Of a DNA stretch of 64,000 nucleotides, positions 29,627-37,790 are shown one piece after another (within the stretch, counting starts at the first letter, position 1; every line of letters begins with the position of its first letter). Source of the DNA: Streptomyces sp. NBC_01294 (GTDB lineage: Bacteria; Actinomycetota; Actinomycetes; Streptomycetales; Streptomycetaceae). The notes below the pieces were generated by a model. The model did no database searches. It had not been told where the DNA came from and was given only the letters and a program-made list of their open reading frames with translations. Position numbers and translations under genes: made by a program. The stretch is taken from contig NZ_CP108423.1 in assembly GCF_035917235.1 (NCBI RefSeq), forward strand, positions 1,364,001-1,428,000, written 5' to 3'.

Positions 29627-29674
29627 GGAAGCCCAGTGCCCGCGCAGTGCAGTCTGCGCGGGCACTGGGCTTCC
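29627..29674 (+). terminator. Strong hairpin terminator of the RHS unit
   Basis: A perfect 21-bp stem (29627-29647 with 29654-29674) has a 6-base loop. It starts 22 bases after the stop of the small membrane protein gene. It defines the end of a two-gene transcription unit. Confidence 0.9.
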
Positions 29675-29899
29675 AAGCTTGTCCTACCTTCCAAGCGTGG
29701 GTCTGAGCCGGTCATTCGTAAGATCGGCGGACCCGGGGGTTCTGGGTATGGCTGTGAGCTTGTCGCCGTTGGATGGCTCAAAGAACTTGGCCGCCCGGAG
29801 CCTCGCGACGACTCGACCGCTAATTGGGATACGCGACTCGATCGCTTCGTAGGACAACGTCGGCGAGGTCGTCTGCGGGACTGGTTCTTGGACGACGAG
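29675..29899. other. Unassigned remnant DNA
   Basis: No intact gene is visible. On the minus strand one frame reads like a protein C-terminus with normal composition (from about 29900 down to the stop at 29684, including AIESRIPISGRVVARLRAAK). It is not connected in frame to a plausible start. It may be the tail of the gene that the transposase fragment interrupts. Confidence 0.4.
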
Positions 29900-30402
29900 C
29901 TGGCATCGAAGATGACCAGGATGCTCCGGTCCCCAGCCTTCCACCGGCCGCCGCGGACGAGGTCCTCGACGACGCGGCGGACTTGGACGGAGGTGACCTC
30001 GGCGACGTCGTCCTCGGGGCTGAGGCGGACCGCGTCCAGCAGCTGACACCACGATGTCCGCCCGGATTCGAGGGCGGCGACGAACGAGTACGGCCAGCCG
30101 GGAATCATCAGGTGCTGGTCCCGGCCACAGCCAAACGTGTGACAGAACAACCCCTCCGGGCTGCACTCGGCGTCCGGCCGCAGCCAGTTACTCACGTCCA
30201 CGGCCAGAACCAGCCGGCTGTCCGCCGCCCGCGGCTGCGGCAACGCGGCGAGGGCTCGCCGCAGCCGGACCACGTCGATGCGGCCGTCGTTCAGCGCCGC
30301 GTAAAGCGCTCCGTGCCCGCAGCAGTGCTCGGCCAGCAGCGTCAGGTCCACCGGCGTCCTCATCGGCCCGTCCGCGCACAACAACGCGTCCGTCAGCTCG
30401 TC
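29900..30402 (-). mobile_element. Transposase fragment (DDE-type, NF041680-like)
   Basis: The frame carries ELTDALLCADGP, GHGALYAALNDGRIDVVRL, LVLAVDVSNWLRPDA, MIPGWPYSFVAALE and SILVIFDA. These are in the order found in the N-terminal third of a Streptomyces transposase family I recall as NF041680 (IS701-like). The start codon end and the catalytic C-terminal two thirds are missing. The frame continues directly from the nuclease-like fragment at about 30402, so it lies inside another gene. Confidence 0.7.
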
Positions 30403-30699
30403 GATGTTGTCGACGAACTTGACCTGGTATCCGTGCGCGGCACTGCCGTCGGGGGCCTGGTCGTACCATTCGACGCCGCCGTCCGGAGTGGCGGTCTTGA
30501 TCGTCTCCCAGCCGGGGATCGCCGGCTTTCGGAGCTGGAAGCACAGTTCTTCGAAGGCACGATGCTGGCTTCCGTCCCATTCCCGGATGCTCTGCCAGTT
30601 ATGTGCTCTGCTGTCGTTCGCTGCCGCTGCCGTCCTCTGACCGTTCTGCCGCCCCACGGCGTGCGCGTTGATTTCCAGCGTAGAGGGTCGCACTGACAT
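30403..30699 (-). pseudogene. Mrr/PD-(D/E)XK-like nuclease, N-terminal fragment
   Basis: The ATG at 30699 has GGAG eight bases upstream and opens about 99 codons. These include WDGSQHRAFEELCFQL and TPDGGVEWY followed by HGYQVKF. The D...QxK pattern and the surrounding text resemble the restriction-endonuclease-like N-terminal domain found on actinobacterial conflict and STAND-type proteins. At about 30402 it runs straight into transposase sequence, so the effector part of the protein is lost. The strip 30700-30933 upstream has no gene I can support. Confidence 0.6.
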
Positions 30700-30933
30700 G
30701 CGAGGTTCTCCGCTGCTGCCACATCACCCCGGCGGGGTAGGCGAGGTCCTCGAATTCCTGTCGCCGGATAGCCGTGGCACAGAGGATTGCGGTGTTCATC
30801 TGGCCTCAAGGTGACACCGGGTGTCCCTGTGACGGCCTGGGTAGAAGTCGACTCAACGTGTCCGCAAGAGCCTCTCCAGCAGTCGAAGCTGCGAGGGCCG
30901 ACTCGTTAGTCGGCCCTGCGCTGCCCGCGGGCG

Positions 30934-31932
30934 TCAGCTGAACAACGGGATGACGTGCTGGCCGTACGCGTCGATCGTGGCCTCCCGCGCGTCGTGCATG
31001 TCGTACACGGCGAACTGGTCGACGCCGAGGTCGCGCAGGGCCCGCAGCTTCTCGATGTGGGCCTCGGGCGGGCCCAGCAGGCAGAAGCGGTCGACGATCT
31101 CGTCGGGGACGAAGTCCGTGGACGGGTTCCCGGCGCGGCCGTGGTGGCTGTAGTCGTAGCCCTGGCGGGCCTTGATGTACTCGGTGAGCTCGTCCGGGAC
31201 CATCGAGGAGTGCTCGCCGTAGCGGGTCACGAGGTCGGCGACGTGGTTGCCGACCATCCCGCCGAACCAGCGGCACTGGTCACGGGCGTGCGCGAGGTCG
31301 TCGCCCACGTACGCGGGGGCCGCCACACAGATGGTGATCTCCGCCGGGTCGCGGCCGGCCTCGGCGGCCGCCTCGCGGACCGCCTTGACCATCCACTCGG
31401 TGAGGTAGAGGTCGGCGAGCTGGAGGATGAACCCGTCCGCCTTCTGCCCGGCGAGGGCCAGGGCCTTCGGGCCGTACGCCGCCATCCACACCGGGAGCCG
31501 GCCGTCGCGGACCCACGGCAGGCGGATCGGGTTGCCGTCGACCAGCGCCTCGCGCCCCTCCGCGAGGTCCCGGATGACGTCGATGGCCTCGCCGAGACGG
31601 GCCAGGGTGTTGGGCTTGCGCCCGGCGACCCGCATCGCCGAGTCCCCGCGCCCGATCCCGCACACGGTGCGGTTGCCGTACATGTCGTTGAGGGTGGCGA
31701 AGGTGGAGGCGGTGACCTCCCACGTGCGGGTGCCCGGGTTGGTGACCATGGGGCCGACGTGGAGCTTGCGGGTGTGCTCCAGGATCTGGCTGTAGATGAC
31801 GAACGGCTCCTGCCACAGCACGGCGGAGTCGAAGGTCCAGCCGTAGCGGAAGCCGTTGCGCTCGGCGCGGCGCATGAGGCTGATCACCTGCGAGGCGGGC
31901 GGGTCGGTTTGCAGGACGAGGCCGAAGTCCAT
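30934..31932 (-). CDS. LLM-class F420-dependent oxidoreductase
   Basis: The 332-residue luciferase-like monooxygenase fold starts with MDFGLVLQTDPPASQV and has the GRGDSAMRVAGRKP and VWMAAYGPKALALAG segments typical of the actinobacterial F420-dependent subgroup found beside pyrimidine-degradation genes. It should use F420 rather than FMN. The gene ends the four-gene operon, 18 bases after the dihydropyrimidinase gene. Its last few codons come from island DNA: it ends HVIPLFS, while the left remnant ends HIIPVLRD. The core fold should be unaffected. Confidence 0.88.
   Translation of the reverse strand: MDFGLVLQTDPPASQVISLMRRAERNGFRYGWTFDSAVLWQEPFVIYSQILEHTRKLHVGPMVTNPGTRTWEVTASTFATLNDMYGNRTVCGIGRGDSAMRVAGRKPNTLARLGEAIDVIRDLAEGREALVDGNPIRLPWVRDGRLPVWMAAYGPKALALAGQKADGFILQLADLYLTEWMVKAVREAAAEAGRDPAEITICVAAPAYVGDDLAHARDQCRWFGGMVGNHVADLVTRYGEHSSMVPDELTEYIKARQGYDYSHHGRAGNPSTDFVPDEIVDRFCLLGPPEAHIEKLRALRDLGVDQFAVYDMHDAREATIDAYGQHVIPLFS
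30955..31331 (+). repeat. Island-flanking direct repeat, right copy (377 bp)
   Basis: This is the same sequence and orientation as 21692-22068. It forms the 3' part of the intact LLM gene. Homology ends eight bases into different sequence on the stop-codon side and continues as normal gene on the other side. Confidence 0.93.
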
Positions 31933-31950
31933 GAGGCGGCTCCTTGACGC

Positions 31951-33351
31951 TTACAGGTACTGGCAGGTGGAGCGGGGGACGAAGACCCCGTGGCCGGCCC
32001 GGCCGGTGAATTCGCGCTGGTCGATGACGAGTTCGCCGCGCGAGAGCACGGTGTCGACGCGTCCGGTGATCCGCTTGCCCTCGTACGCCGAGTAGTCCAC
32101 GTTCATGTGGTGCGTCTCGGCGGAGATGACCTGCTCGGCGTGCGGATCGTAGAGGACGATGTCGGCGTCGGAGCCCGGCGCGATGGTGCCCTTCTGGGGG
32201 TATAGGCCGAACATCCGGGCCGGGGTGGCACAGGCGATCTCGATCCACCGGCGGCGGCTGATGTGCCCGTCCAGGACGGCCTGGTGGAGGAGATCCATCC
32301 GGTTCTCCACGCCCGGCAGCCCGTTGGGGATCTTCGAGAAGTCCCCGCGGCCGAGCTCCTTCTGGCCCCGGAAGCAGAACGGGCAGTGGTCGGTGGAGAC
32401 CACTTGCAGGTCGTTGGTCCGCAGGCCGCGCCACAGGGCCGCCTGGTGCTCGCGGGGGCGCAGCGGGGTGGAGCAGACGTACTTGGCGCCCTGGAAGTCC
32501 GGCTCCGCGAGGTTGTCGGTGGACAGGAAGAGGTACTGCGGGCAGGTCTCGCCGAAGACGGGCAGGCCCTTGTCGCGCGCGGCGGCCAGCTCGGCCACGG
32601 CCTCCTCCGCCGAGACGTGCACGACGTAGAGCGGGGCGCCCGCGACCCGCGCGAGCTGGATCGCCCGGTGGGTGGCCTCCGCCTCCAGCAGCACCTTGCG
32701 GACCTCGCCGTGGTGGCGGGGGTCGGTCTCCCCGCGTGCCAGGGCCTGTTCGACGAGGACGTCGATCGCGATGCCGTTCTCGGCGTGCATCATGATCAGC
32801 CCGCCGTTCGAGGCCCCGCGCTGCATGGCGCGCAGGATCTGTCCGTCGTCGCTGTAGAAGACGCCGGGGTAGGCCATGAACAGCTTGAAGGAGGTGACGC
32901 CTTCCCCGACGAGGAGGTCCATCTCCTTGAGGGTGCCCTCGTTGACGTCCGAGAGGATCATGTGGAAGGCGTAGTCGACGGCGCAGTTGCCGTCGGCCTT
33001 GGCGTACCAGGTGTCGAGGCCCTCGCGCAGGGAGTGGCCCACGCTCTGCACGGCGAAGTCGACGATGGTGGTGGTGCCGCCCCAGGCGGCGGCCCGGGTT
33101 CCGGTCTCGAAGGTGTCCGAGGCGGAGGTGCCGCCGAAGGGGAGCTCCATGTGGGTGTGTGCGTCCACCCCGCCCGGGATGACGTACTTCCCGGTCGCGT
33201 CGATCGTACGGTCGGCCGTCCAGGCCGCGGCGGCGCCCGAGCCGTGTGCGGCCAGGGCCGCCACGCGGCCGTCCTCGATGAGGACGTCCGCGTGCACTTC
33301 GTCGGATGCGGTGACCAGGAGGCCGCCGCGGATCAGGGTGCGGATGCTCAT
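31951..33351 (-). CDS. Dihydropyrimidinase / D-hydantoinase
   Basis: The 466-residue cyclic amidohydrolase has the di-metal centre residues in place: DAHTHME near 60, the carbamylated-Lys segment TSFKLFMAYPG near 150, HAEN near 182, VVHVSAEEA near 235 and STDHCPF near 317. It opens the ring of 5,6-dihydrouracil, dihydrothymine or a hydantoin. The ATG lies 10 bases after the aminotransferase stop, in an operon with a ureidopropionase-like enzyme, which argues for pyrimidine catabolism. Confidence 0.92.
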   Translation of the reverse strand: MSIRTLIRGGLLVTASDEVHADVLIEDGRVAALAAHGSGAAAAWTADRTIDATGKYVIPGGVDAHTHMELPFGGTSASDTFETGTRAAAWGGTTTIVDFAVQSVGHSLREGLDTWYAKADGNCAVDYAFHMILSDVNEGTLKEMDLLVGEGVTSFKLFMAYPGVFYSDDGQILRAMQRGASNGGLIMMHAENGIAIDVLVEQALARGETDPRHHGEVRKVLLEAEATHRAIQLARVAGAPLYVVHVSAEEAVAELAAARDKGLPVFGETCPQYLFLSTDNLAEPDFQGAKYVCSTPLRPREHQAALWRGLRTNDLQVVSTDHCPFCFRGQKELGRGDFSKIPNGLPGVENRMDLLHQAVLDGHISRRRWIEIACATPARMFGLYPQKGTIAPGSDADIVLYDPHAEQVISAETHHMNVDYSAYEGKRITGRVDTVLSRGELVIDQREFTGRAGHGVFVPRSTCQYL

Positions 33352-33361
33352 GTGCGTCCCC

Positions 33362-34666
33362 CTACTCGATGCCGGTCACTCGGCGAAGTGCCTGTTCGAG
33401 GATCTCGGCGCCCTCTTCCGCCTCGGCGACGGTGAGGGAGAGCGGCGGCGCGATGCGCAGCACGCTGGTGTTGTGGCCGCCGCCCTTGCCGAGCAGCAGG
33501 CCGCCTTCGCGGGCGGCCTCCAGGACGGCGGCGGCCGTGTCCGGGTCGGCCTCGTCGGTGCCCGGCTTCGTCAGTTCGATGCCCGCCATCAGGCCCCGGC
33601 CGCGGATCTCCCGTACGGCGGGCACGGTGGCGGCGATGCCGCGCAGCCGCTCCAGCAGCAGGCCGCCGACGCGGCGGGCGTTGCCTTGGAGGTCGTGCTC
33701 CAGCAGGTACGCGAGGTTGGCGACGCCGGCCGCCATGGTGACCGGGGAACCGCCGAAGGTGGAGATGGAGTTGGAGTCCAGGCAGTTCATCACCTCGGCA
33801 CGGGCCACGACACCGCCGATGGACATGCCGTTGCCGATCCCCTTGGCGAAGGTGAGGATGTCCGGCGGGCCGTTCTGGGCGTGCGCCTGCCAGCCCCAGA
33901 AGTGGTCGCCGGTGCGGCCCCAGCCGGTCTGCACCTCGTCGCTGATCCACAGGATGCCGTGGCGGCGCAGGACCTCGCGGAAGGCCCCGTACAGGCCGTC
34001 GGGCGGGGAGGTGAACCCGCCGACGCCCTGGATGGGTTCGGCGATGAGCGCGGCCACTCCCCCGCGGGCCTGCCCGAGGACGTCTTCCAGGTCCTCGACG
34101 GCGGCGGCGGTGAAGGCGGCGTCGTCCAGCTGCGCGAAGGGGCCGCGGGTGCGGACCGCGCCGTGCACGTAGTACGTCTGGAGCGGCGAGAGGCTGGTCG
34201 GGGACCAGCCGCGGTTGCCGGTGATCGAGACGGTGGAGAAGGACCGGCCGTGGTAGCTGTTGCGCATCGCCAGGATCTGGTTGGAGCGGCGGTACGTCGT
34301 CGCGAGCAGCAGGGCGGTGTCGTTGGCCTCGGTGCCGGAGGTGGTGAAGAAGACCCGCGCGTCGGGGATGCCGGACAGGGCGGCGACCCGCTCGGCCAGC
34401 TCGATCATCGGCCGGTTGAGGTACAGGGTGGAGGAGTGGATGATCCGCCCGGCCTGCTCGGAGACGGCTTTGGTGACCTCGGGCAGGGCGTGGGCGGTCA
34501 TCGTGGTGAGGATGCCGCCGAAGAAGTCGAGGTAGCGGTTGCCGTCGGCGTCCCAGACGTGGCGGCCCTCGCCGTGGGTCAGCTCGATGGGGTGCTTGTA
34601 GTAGAGCGCGAGCCAGTCGGGCAGCACGGTGCGGTGGCGGCTGTGGAGCGGGGTCGGGTTGGTCAC
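33362..34666 (-). CDS. Class III aminotransferase (beta-alanine/AGXT2-like)
   Basis: The 434-residue fold-type I PLP enzyme of class III has TSGTEANDTALLLA, EPIQGVGG, ISDEVQTGWGRTG and the PLP lysine in ILTFAKGIGNGMSIGG. The start is GTG 34666, overlapping the nitrilase stop as GTGA. In this operon it most likely moves the amino group from beta-alanine or 3-aminoisobutyrate, the end products of pyrimidine breakdown, to pyruvate or glyoxylate. Confidence 0.9.
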   Translation of the reverse strand: MTNPTPLHSRHRTVLPDWLALYYKHPIELTHGEGRHVWDADGNRYLDFFGGILTTMTAHALPEVTKAVSEQAGRIIHSSTLYLNRPMIELAERVAALSGIPDARVFFTTSGTEANDTALLLATTYRRSNQILAMRNSYHGRSFSTVSITGNRGWSPTSLSPLQTYYVHGAVRTRGPFAQLDDAAFTAAAVEDLEDVLGQARGGVAALIAEPIQGVGGFTSPPDGLYGAFREVLRRHGILWISDEVQTGWGRTGDHFWGWQAHAQNGPPDILTFAKGIGNGMSIGGVVARAEVMNCLDSNSISTFGGSPVTMAAGVANLAYLLEHDLQGNARRVGGLLLERLRGIAATVPAVREIRGRGLMAGIELTKPGTDEADPDTAAAVLEAAREGGLLLGKGGGHNTSVLRIAPPLSLTVAEAEEGAEILEQALRRVTGIE

Positions 34667-35505
34667 GGCTGTACGAGCCCTCCGTAGGCGTCGGGGCGGC
34701 GGTCGCGGTAGAAGGCCCACTGGTCGCGGACCTCCTTGATCATGTCGAAGTCGAGGTCGCGGACGAGGAGTTCCTCCTCCTTGTCGCTGGCGACGTCGCC
34801 GACGAACCGGCCGCGCGGGTCGACGAAGTAGCTGGTGCCGTAGAAGTCGTTGTCGCCGTACTCCTCCTGGCCGATGCGGTTGATGGCGGCGATGAAGTAC
34901 TCGTTGGCGACGGCCGCGGCGGGCTGTTCCAGCTGCCAGAGGTAGGCGGAGAGGCCGCGGTGGGTGGCGGACGGGTTGAAGACCAGCTGGGCTCCGGCCA
35001 GGCCCAGTTGGCGCCAGCCCTCGGGGAAGTGGCGGTCGTAGCAGATGTAGACGCCCACCTTCCCGACGGCGGTGTCGAAGACGGGCCAGCCGAGGTTGCC
35101 CGGGCGGAAGTAGTACTTCTCCCAGAAGCCCTTGACCTGGGGGATGTGGTGCTTGCGGTACTTGCCCAGGTAGGTGCCGTCGGCGTCGATGACGGCGGCG
35201 GTGTTGTAGTAGAAGCCGGCGCTCTCCAGCTCGAAGACCGGTACGACGATCACCATTCCGGTTTCGCGGGCGAGGTCCTGCATCCGGCGGACGGTCGGGC
35301 CGTCGGGGACGGCCTCGGCCCAGCGGTAGTGCTCGGGCTCCTGGACCTGGCAGAAGTAGGGGGCGTTGAACACCTCCTGGAAGCCGATGATCTTCGCGCC
35401 CTGGGAGGCGGCCCGGCGGGCGTGCTCCTCGTGTTTGGCGATCATCGATTCGGTGTCTCCGGTCCAGGTGGCCTGGACCAGCGCGGCGCGGACGACTTGG
35501 GCCAT
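34663..35505 (-). CDS. Nitrilase-superfamily beta-ureidopropionase-like amidohydrolase
   Basis: The 280-residue carbon-nitrogen hydrolase has the catalytic Glu in GFQEVFNAPYFCQ, Lys in YRKHHIPQVKGF and Cys in VYICYDRHFPEGWR. It closely follows the beta-ureidopropionase/N-carbamoyl group, which releases beta-alanine, CO2 and ammonia from N-carbamoyl-beta-alanine. The ATG at 35505 has GAGGAG six bases upstream. It is the first gene of the operon, and an operator-like palindrome lies just upstream. Confidence 0.9.
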   Translation of the reverse strand: MAQVVRAALVQATWTGDTESMIAKHEEHARRAASQGAKIIGFQEVFNAPYFCQVQEPEHYRWAEAVPDGPTVRRMQDLARETGMVIVVPVFELESAGFYYNTAAVIDADGTYLGKYRKHHIPQVKGFWEKYYFRPGNLGWPVFDTAVGKVGVYICYDRHFPEGWRQLGLAGAQLVFNPSATHRGLSAYLWQLEQPAAAVANEYFIAAINRIGQEEYGDNDFYGTSYFVDPRGRFVGDVASDKEEELLVRDLDFDMIKEVRDQWAFYRDRRPDAYGGLVQP

Positions 35506-35533
35506 GAGCTGCTCCTCGCGACGGGAACGCCGA

Positions 35534-35571
35534 GTTCTACGCACGTAGACGGAGTGCGTAGGGAGTAGAAC
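35534..35571. promoter_or_regulatory. Nested inverted repeats upstream of the pyrimidine-type operon
   Basis: TCTACG-CA-CGTAGA (35536-35549) is a perfect 6-2-6 palindrome. TACGCAC (35538-35544) also pairs with GTGCGTA (35554-35560), and GTTCTAC (35534-35540) with GTAGAAC (35565-35571). The cluster starts 29 bases upstream of the nitrilase ATG, a natural place for a repressor site. The rest of the gap up to 35894 holds no gene I can support. Confidence 0.55.
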
Positions 35572-35689
35572 GTAGGCCTCGTCACAGCGTGGGGCAAGAC
35601 CGCCGTGCGCGGTTGGAGTAGTCGATCACGTTACGTCGCCCCGCGGTCGAATGCGGTCAGGAGACGGGCGGGTTAGGGGGTGTCTTGTC

Positions 35690-35741
35690 GGTCCGGCCGG
35701 GGCGGGGGCGGCGTCCGCCGTGCGATCGATCCGGCCGGACC
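35690..35741 (-). terminator. Hairpin downstream of the low-complexity protein gene
   Basis: GGTCCGGCCGG (35690-35700) pairs with CCGGCCGGACC (35731-35741). The 30-base loop can form a smaller GGCGG/CCGCC hairpin. It lies about 150 bases past the stop at 35895, so it could end transcription from that gene. The long loop makes this tentative. Confidence 0.35.
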
Positions 35742-35894
35742 TTCCGGATCGTGCCGGGCCCGCGCTGCCGGGCACCGCGCCTCGCCGCGTTGTCGGGGCG
35801 CCCGAGTCCGTCGAGTACGGGCGGGCTCCTCCACGCTGGGATGCACGGCACCGGACAACAACGCGGGCTCGGCCGGCAAGTCCGAAAGACACGC

Positions 35895-37745
35895 CTAAGC
35901 CGCTCCGATGCCCGCCACCCGCAGGGCGTGCACCAGGTCGCGGTGCCGGGTCCCGGGCAGGGCGCGGGCCGCGTGGAGCAGGCGCGGGGCGAACCACTGC
36001 GGGTCGTGCCGCGCCAGGCCGGCCGCCTCTTCGGCGGTGCGGACCCGGACGAAGGCGCCGAGCAGGGCGTCGGCCTCGCGGATCCGGCCGGAGGCGCCGA
36101 GGGCGAGCGCCGCGTCCGCGACCTCGGCGGTGGGACGGGCCACGCCCTGGCGCAGCAGGGCGTCGCAGTCGGCCTCCCGGCCGGCGTCGCCGAGGGCGGC
36201 GGCGGCCGCCGCGAGCTGCTCGGGCGGGAGCGAGGCCGCCTCCCACAGCAGGGTGGCCCAGTCGGCCGCGAGCCCGGCGCGGGCCAGTTCGGCGGCCAGC
36301 CCGGGCAGCCGGTCGGCGGGCCAGGCGGCGGCCTCGCACAGCAGCGCGTGCGCCTCACCGGTGCGGCCCTGTGCGCGCAGTGCGAGCAGTTCGGCGGCGA
36401 CGGCCCGGGTGGCCCCGGCCGAAGCCGCCCCGTGCGCCGCGCCCTCGGGGCCGGGCGCGGGCTCCGTCCGGGCGCCCCGGGGGGCCGGATCGTGCGCGCG
36501 GCCGAACCTGGCGCCACGTGGGGCGGGTTGGCCGCTGCCGGGCGCGCCGCCGTCGGCCGGGTGACCCGGCGGCGGCATGAAGGCGGGGGTCTCGGGCGAC
36601 GCCGCACCGGCATACCGAGCACCCCCGGCCCGCCGCCCACCCCGCATCCACCGCCCTTCGGCCCGCCCGACGGGAGCCTCGGCCCGCCCGCCGGAAGTCT
36701 CAGGCCGCCCGGCGAGAGCATCAGGCCGGCCGGCCTGCCCATCAACCCACCCGGCGGGAGCCTCCGACCACCCGATCGGCGCCTCAGCCCGGCCGACGGG
36801 CACCTCAGGCCACCGGGTGGAAGCATCAGGCCGGCCGGCCTGCGCATCAACCCACCCGGCTGAAGCCTGCGCCCGACCGGGCGGCGCCTCGGCCCCGCTG
36901 ACGGGAGCCTCGGTCCAGGCAGCCGGCGCATCGGCCCCACCCCCAGGAGCCGCCGACCGCCCGAGCAGCGTCTCGGACTGGCCGACGGGAGCATCAGGCC
37001 AGCGGGCGGGAGCATCGGGGCGGGCGTCCTCGGTAGCGGCCCAGTCGGTGGGGGGCTGCGCCCGGTCGGCGGGCGCCTCGGTCCAGGTGGCCGGTGCGTC
37101 CGGCCACCGCGCCGGGGCCTCCGCCCGGGCGAGCAGCGTTTCGGTCCGGTCGGGGCGGGTGGGTGGGGGTGCCGGGCGCTGGCGGGGGACGCCGGGGAGG
37201 GCGTCCTCGGGCTTCGGCGGGGCCGGCCAGGGGTCGGTGGGGGCGGCGCGCAGGGCCTGCAGGCGGGCCGCCAGGTCCTCGTGGCGGGCCGCGGCGCGGG
37301 CCACGTCGTCCTGGGTCCACGAGAGTTCCCGGGTCAGGGCGTCCGTCTCCGCCGCGCCGACGGCCCCGCCGAGCCGGGCCGTCAGGCTCCGCAGGGCCTC
37401 CTCCGACTCGGCCCGCTGCGCGGCCGCCGCCGTGAGCAGGGTCCGCAGCTCGTCCTCGCCGCCCGGCAGCCGGTCCCACGCGGCGACGGCCGCCGCTCGC
37501 AGCCTGGCCGCGTATACGGTCTCCCGCGCCGCGAACTCCGTGCCCCGCGCCTCCGCCAGGTCCCGCAGCAGCGATTCCACCACGTCCCACGGAGGCATCG
37601 CCGCTCCGTCGAGACAGGCCCGCACGCCCTGTGGATCCCGGCGCAGGAACTCCCCGTACCAGCCCGCCCCAGGGTCCAGCCTCTGCGTCAACCCCCGCAA
37701 GTATCCGGAGAGTTGACTGATCGCCAGTGAAGTCGCGGTCTCCAT
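35895..37745 (-). CDS. Low-complexity repetitive protein with N-terminal HTH-like and C-terminal helical region
   Basis: The 616-residue product has three parts. The first ~70 residues are compact and helical (FLRRDPQGVRACLDGA, PPWDVVESLLRDLA) and resemble a degenerate helix-turn-helix seen on Streptomyces proteins. Helical coiled-coil-like sequence follows to about 190. The middle (about 190-410) is Ala/Pro/Trp/Glu-rich with internal repeats (APARWPDAP, EAPAGWVDGQAGRPDA). The last ~180 residues form regular helical repeats with LL..A/EAD.LL spacing, like TPR-type arrays. Function unknown. The start is ATG 37745, and an upstream ATG at 37763 is possible. Confidence 0.75.
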   Translation of the reverse strand: METATSLAISQLSGYLRGLTQRLDPGAGWYGEFLRRDPQGVRACLDGAAMPPWDVVESLLRDLAEARGTEFAARETVYAARLRAAAVAAWDRLPGGEDELRTLLTAAAAQRAESEEALRSLTARLGGAVGAAETDALTRELSWTQDDVARAAARHEDLAARLQALRAAPTDPWPAPPKPEDALPGVPRQRPAPPPTRPDRTETLLARAEAPARWPDAPATWTEAPADRAQPPTDWAATEDARPDAPARWPDAPVGQSETLLGRSAAPGGGADAPAAWTEAPVSGAEAPPGRAQASAGWVDAQAGRPDASTRWPEVPVGRAEAPIGWSEAPAGWVDGQAGRPDALAGRPETSGGRAEAPVGRAEGRWMRGGRRAGGARYAGAASPETPAFMPPPGHPADGGAPGSGQPAPRGARFGRAHDPAPRGARTEPAPGPEGAAHGAASAGATRAVAAELLALRAQGRTGEAHALLCEAAAWPADRLPGLAAELARAGLAADWATLLWEAASLPPEQLAAAAAALGDAGREADCDALLRQGVARPTAEVADAALALGASGRIREADALLGAFVRVRTAEEAAGLARHDPQWFAPRLLHAARALPGTRHRDLVHALRVAGIGAA

Positions 37746-37790
37746 GACCGCATTGGACCCCACCCGTGTTACGTGCGGGCTACGGGAATC

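Larger units (their letters stand above)
22069..30954. other. Accessory island inserted in the 3' end of the LLM gene
   Basis: This is the DNA between the two copies of the direct repeat. It contains several gene remnants, one intact RHS protein gene with a small partner, a strong terminator and transposase debris. Its local base composition is lower in GC than the surroundings, notably at 22784-23100 and 29020-29900. No integrase or intact transposase is present, so the way it arrived cannot be read directly. Confidence 0.7.

Noticed and set aside
30599..30799. A 66-codon minus-strand ORF overlapping the nuclease-like fragment
   Set aside because: Its first 25 codons look somewhat protein-like, but it overlaps the better supported start at 30699, and the second half is a shadow. 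It is not supported.
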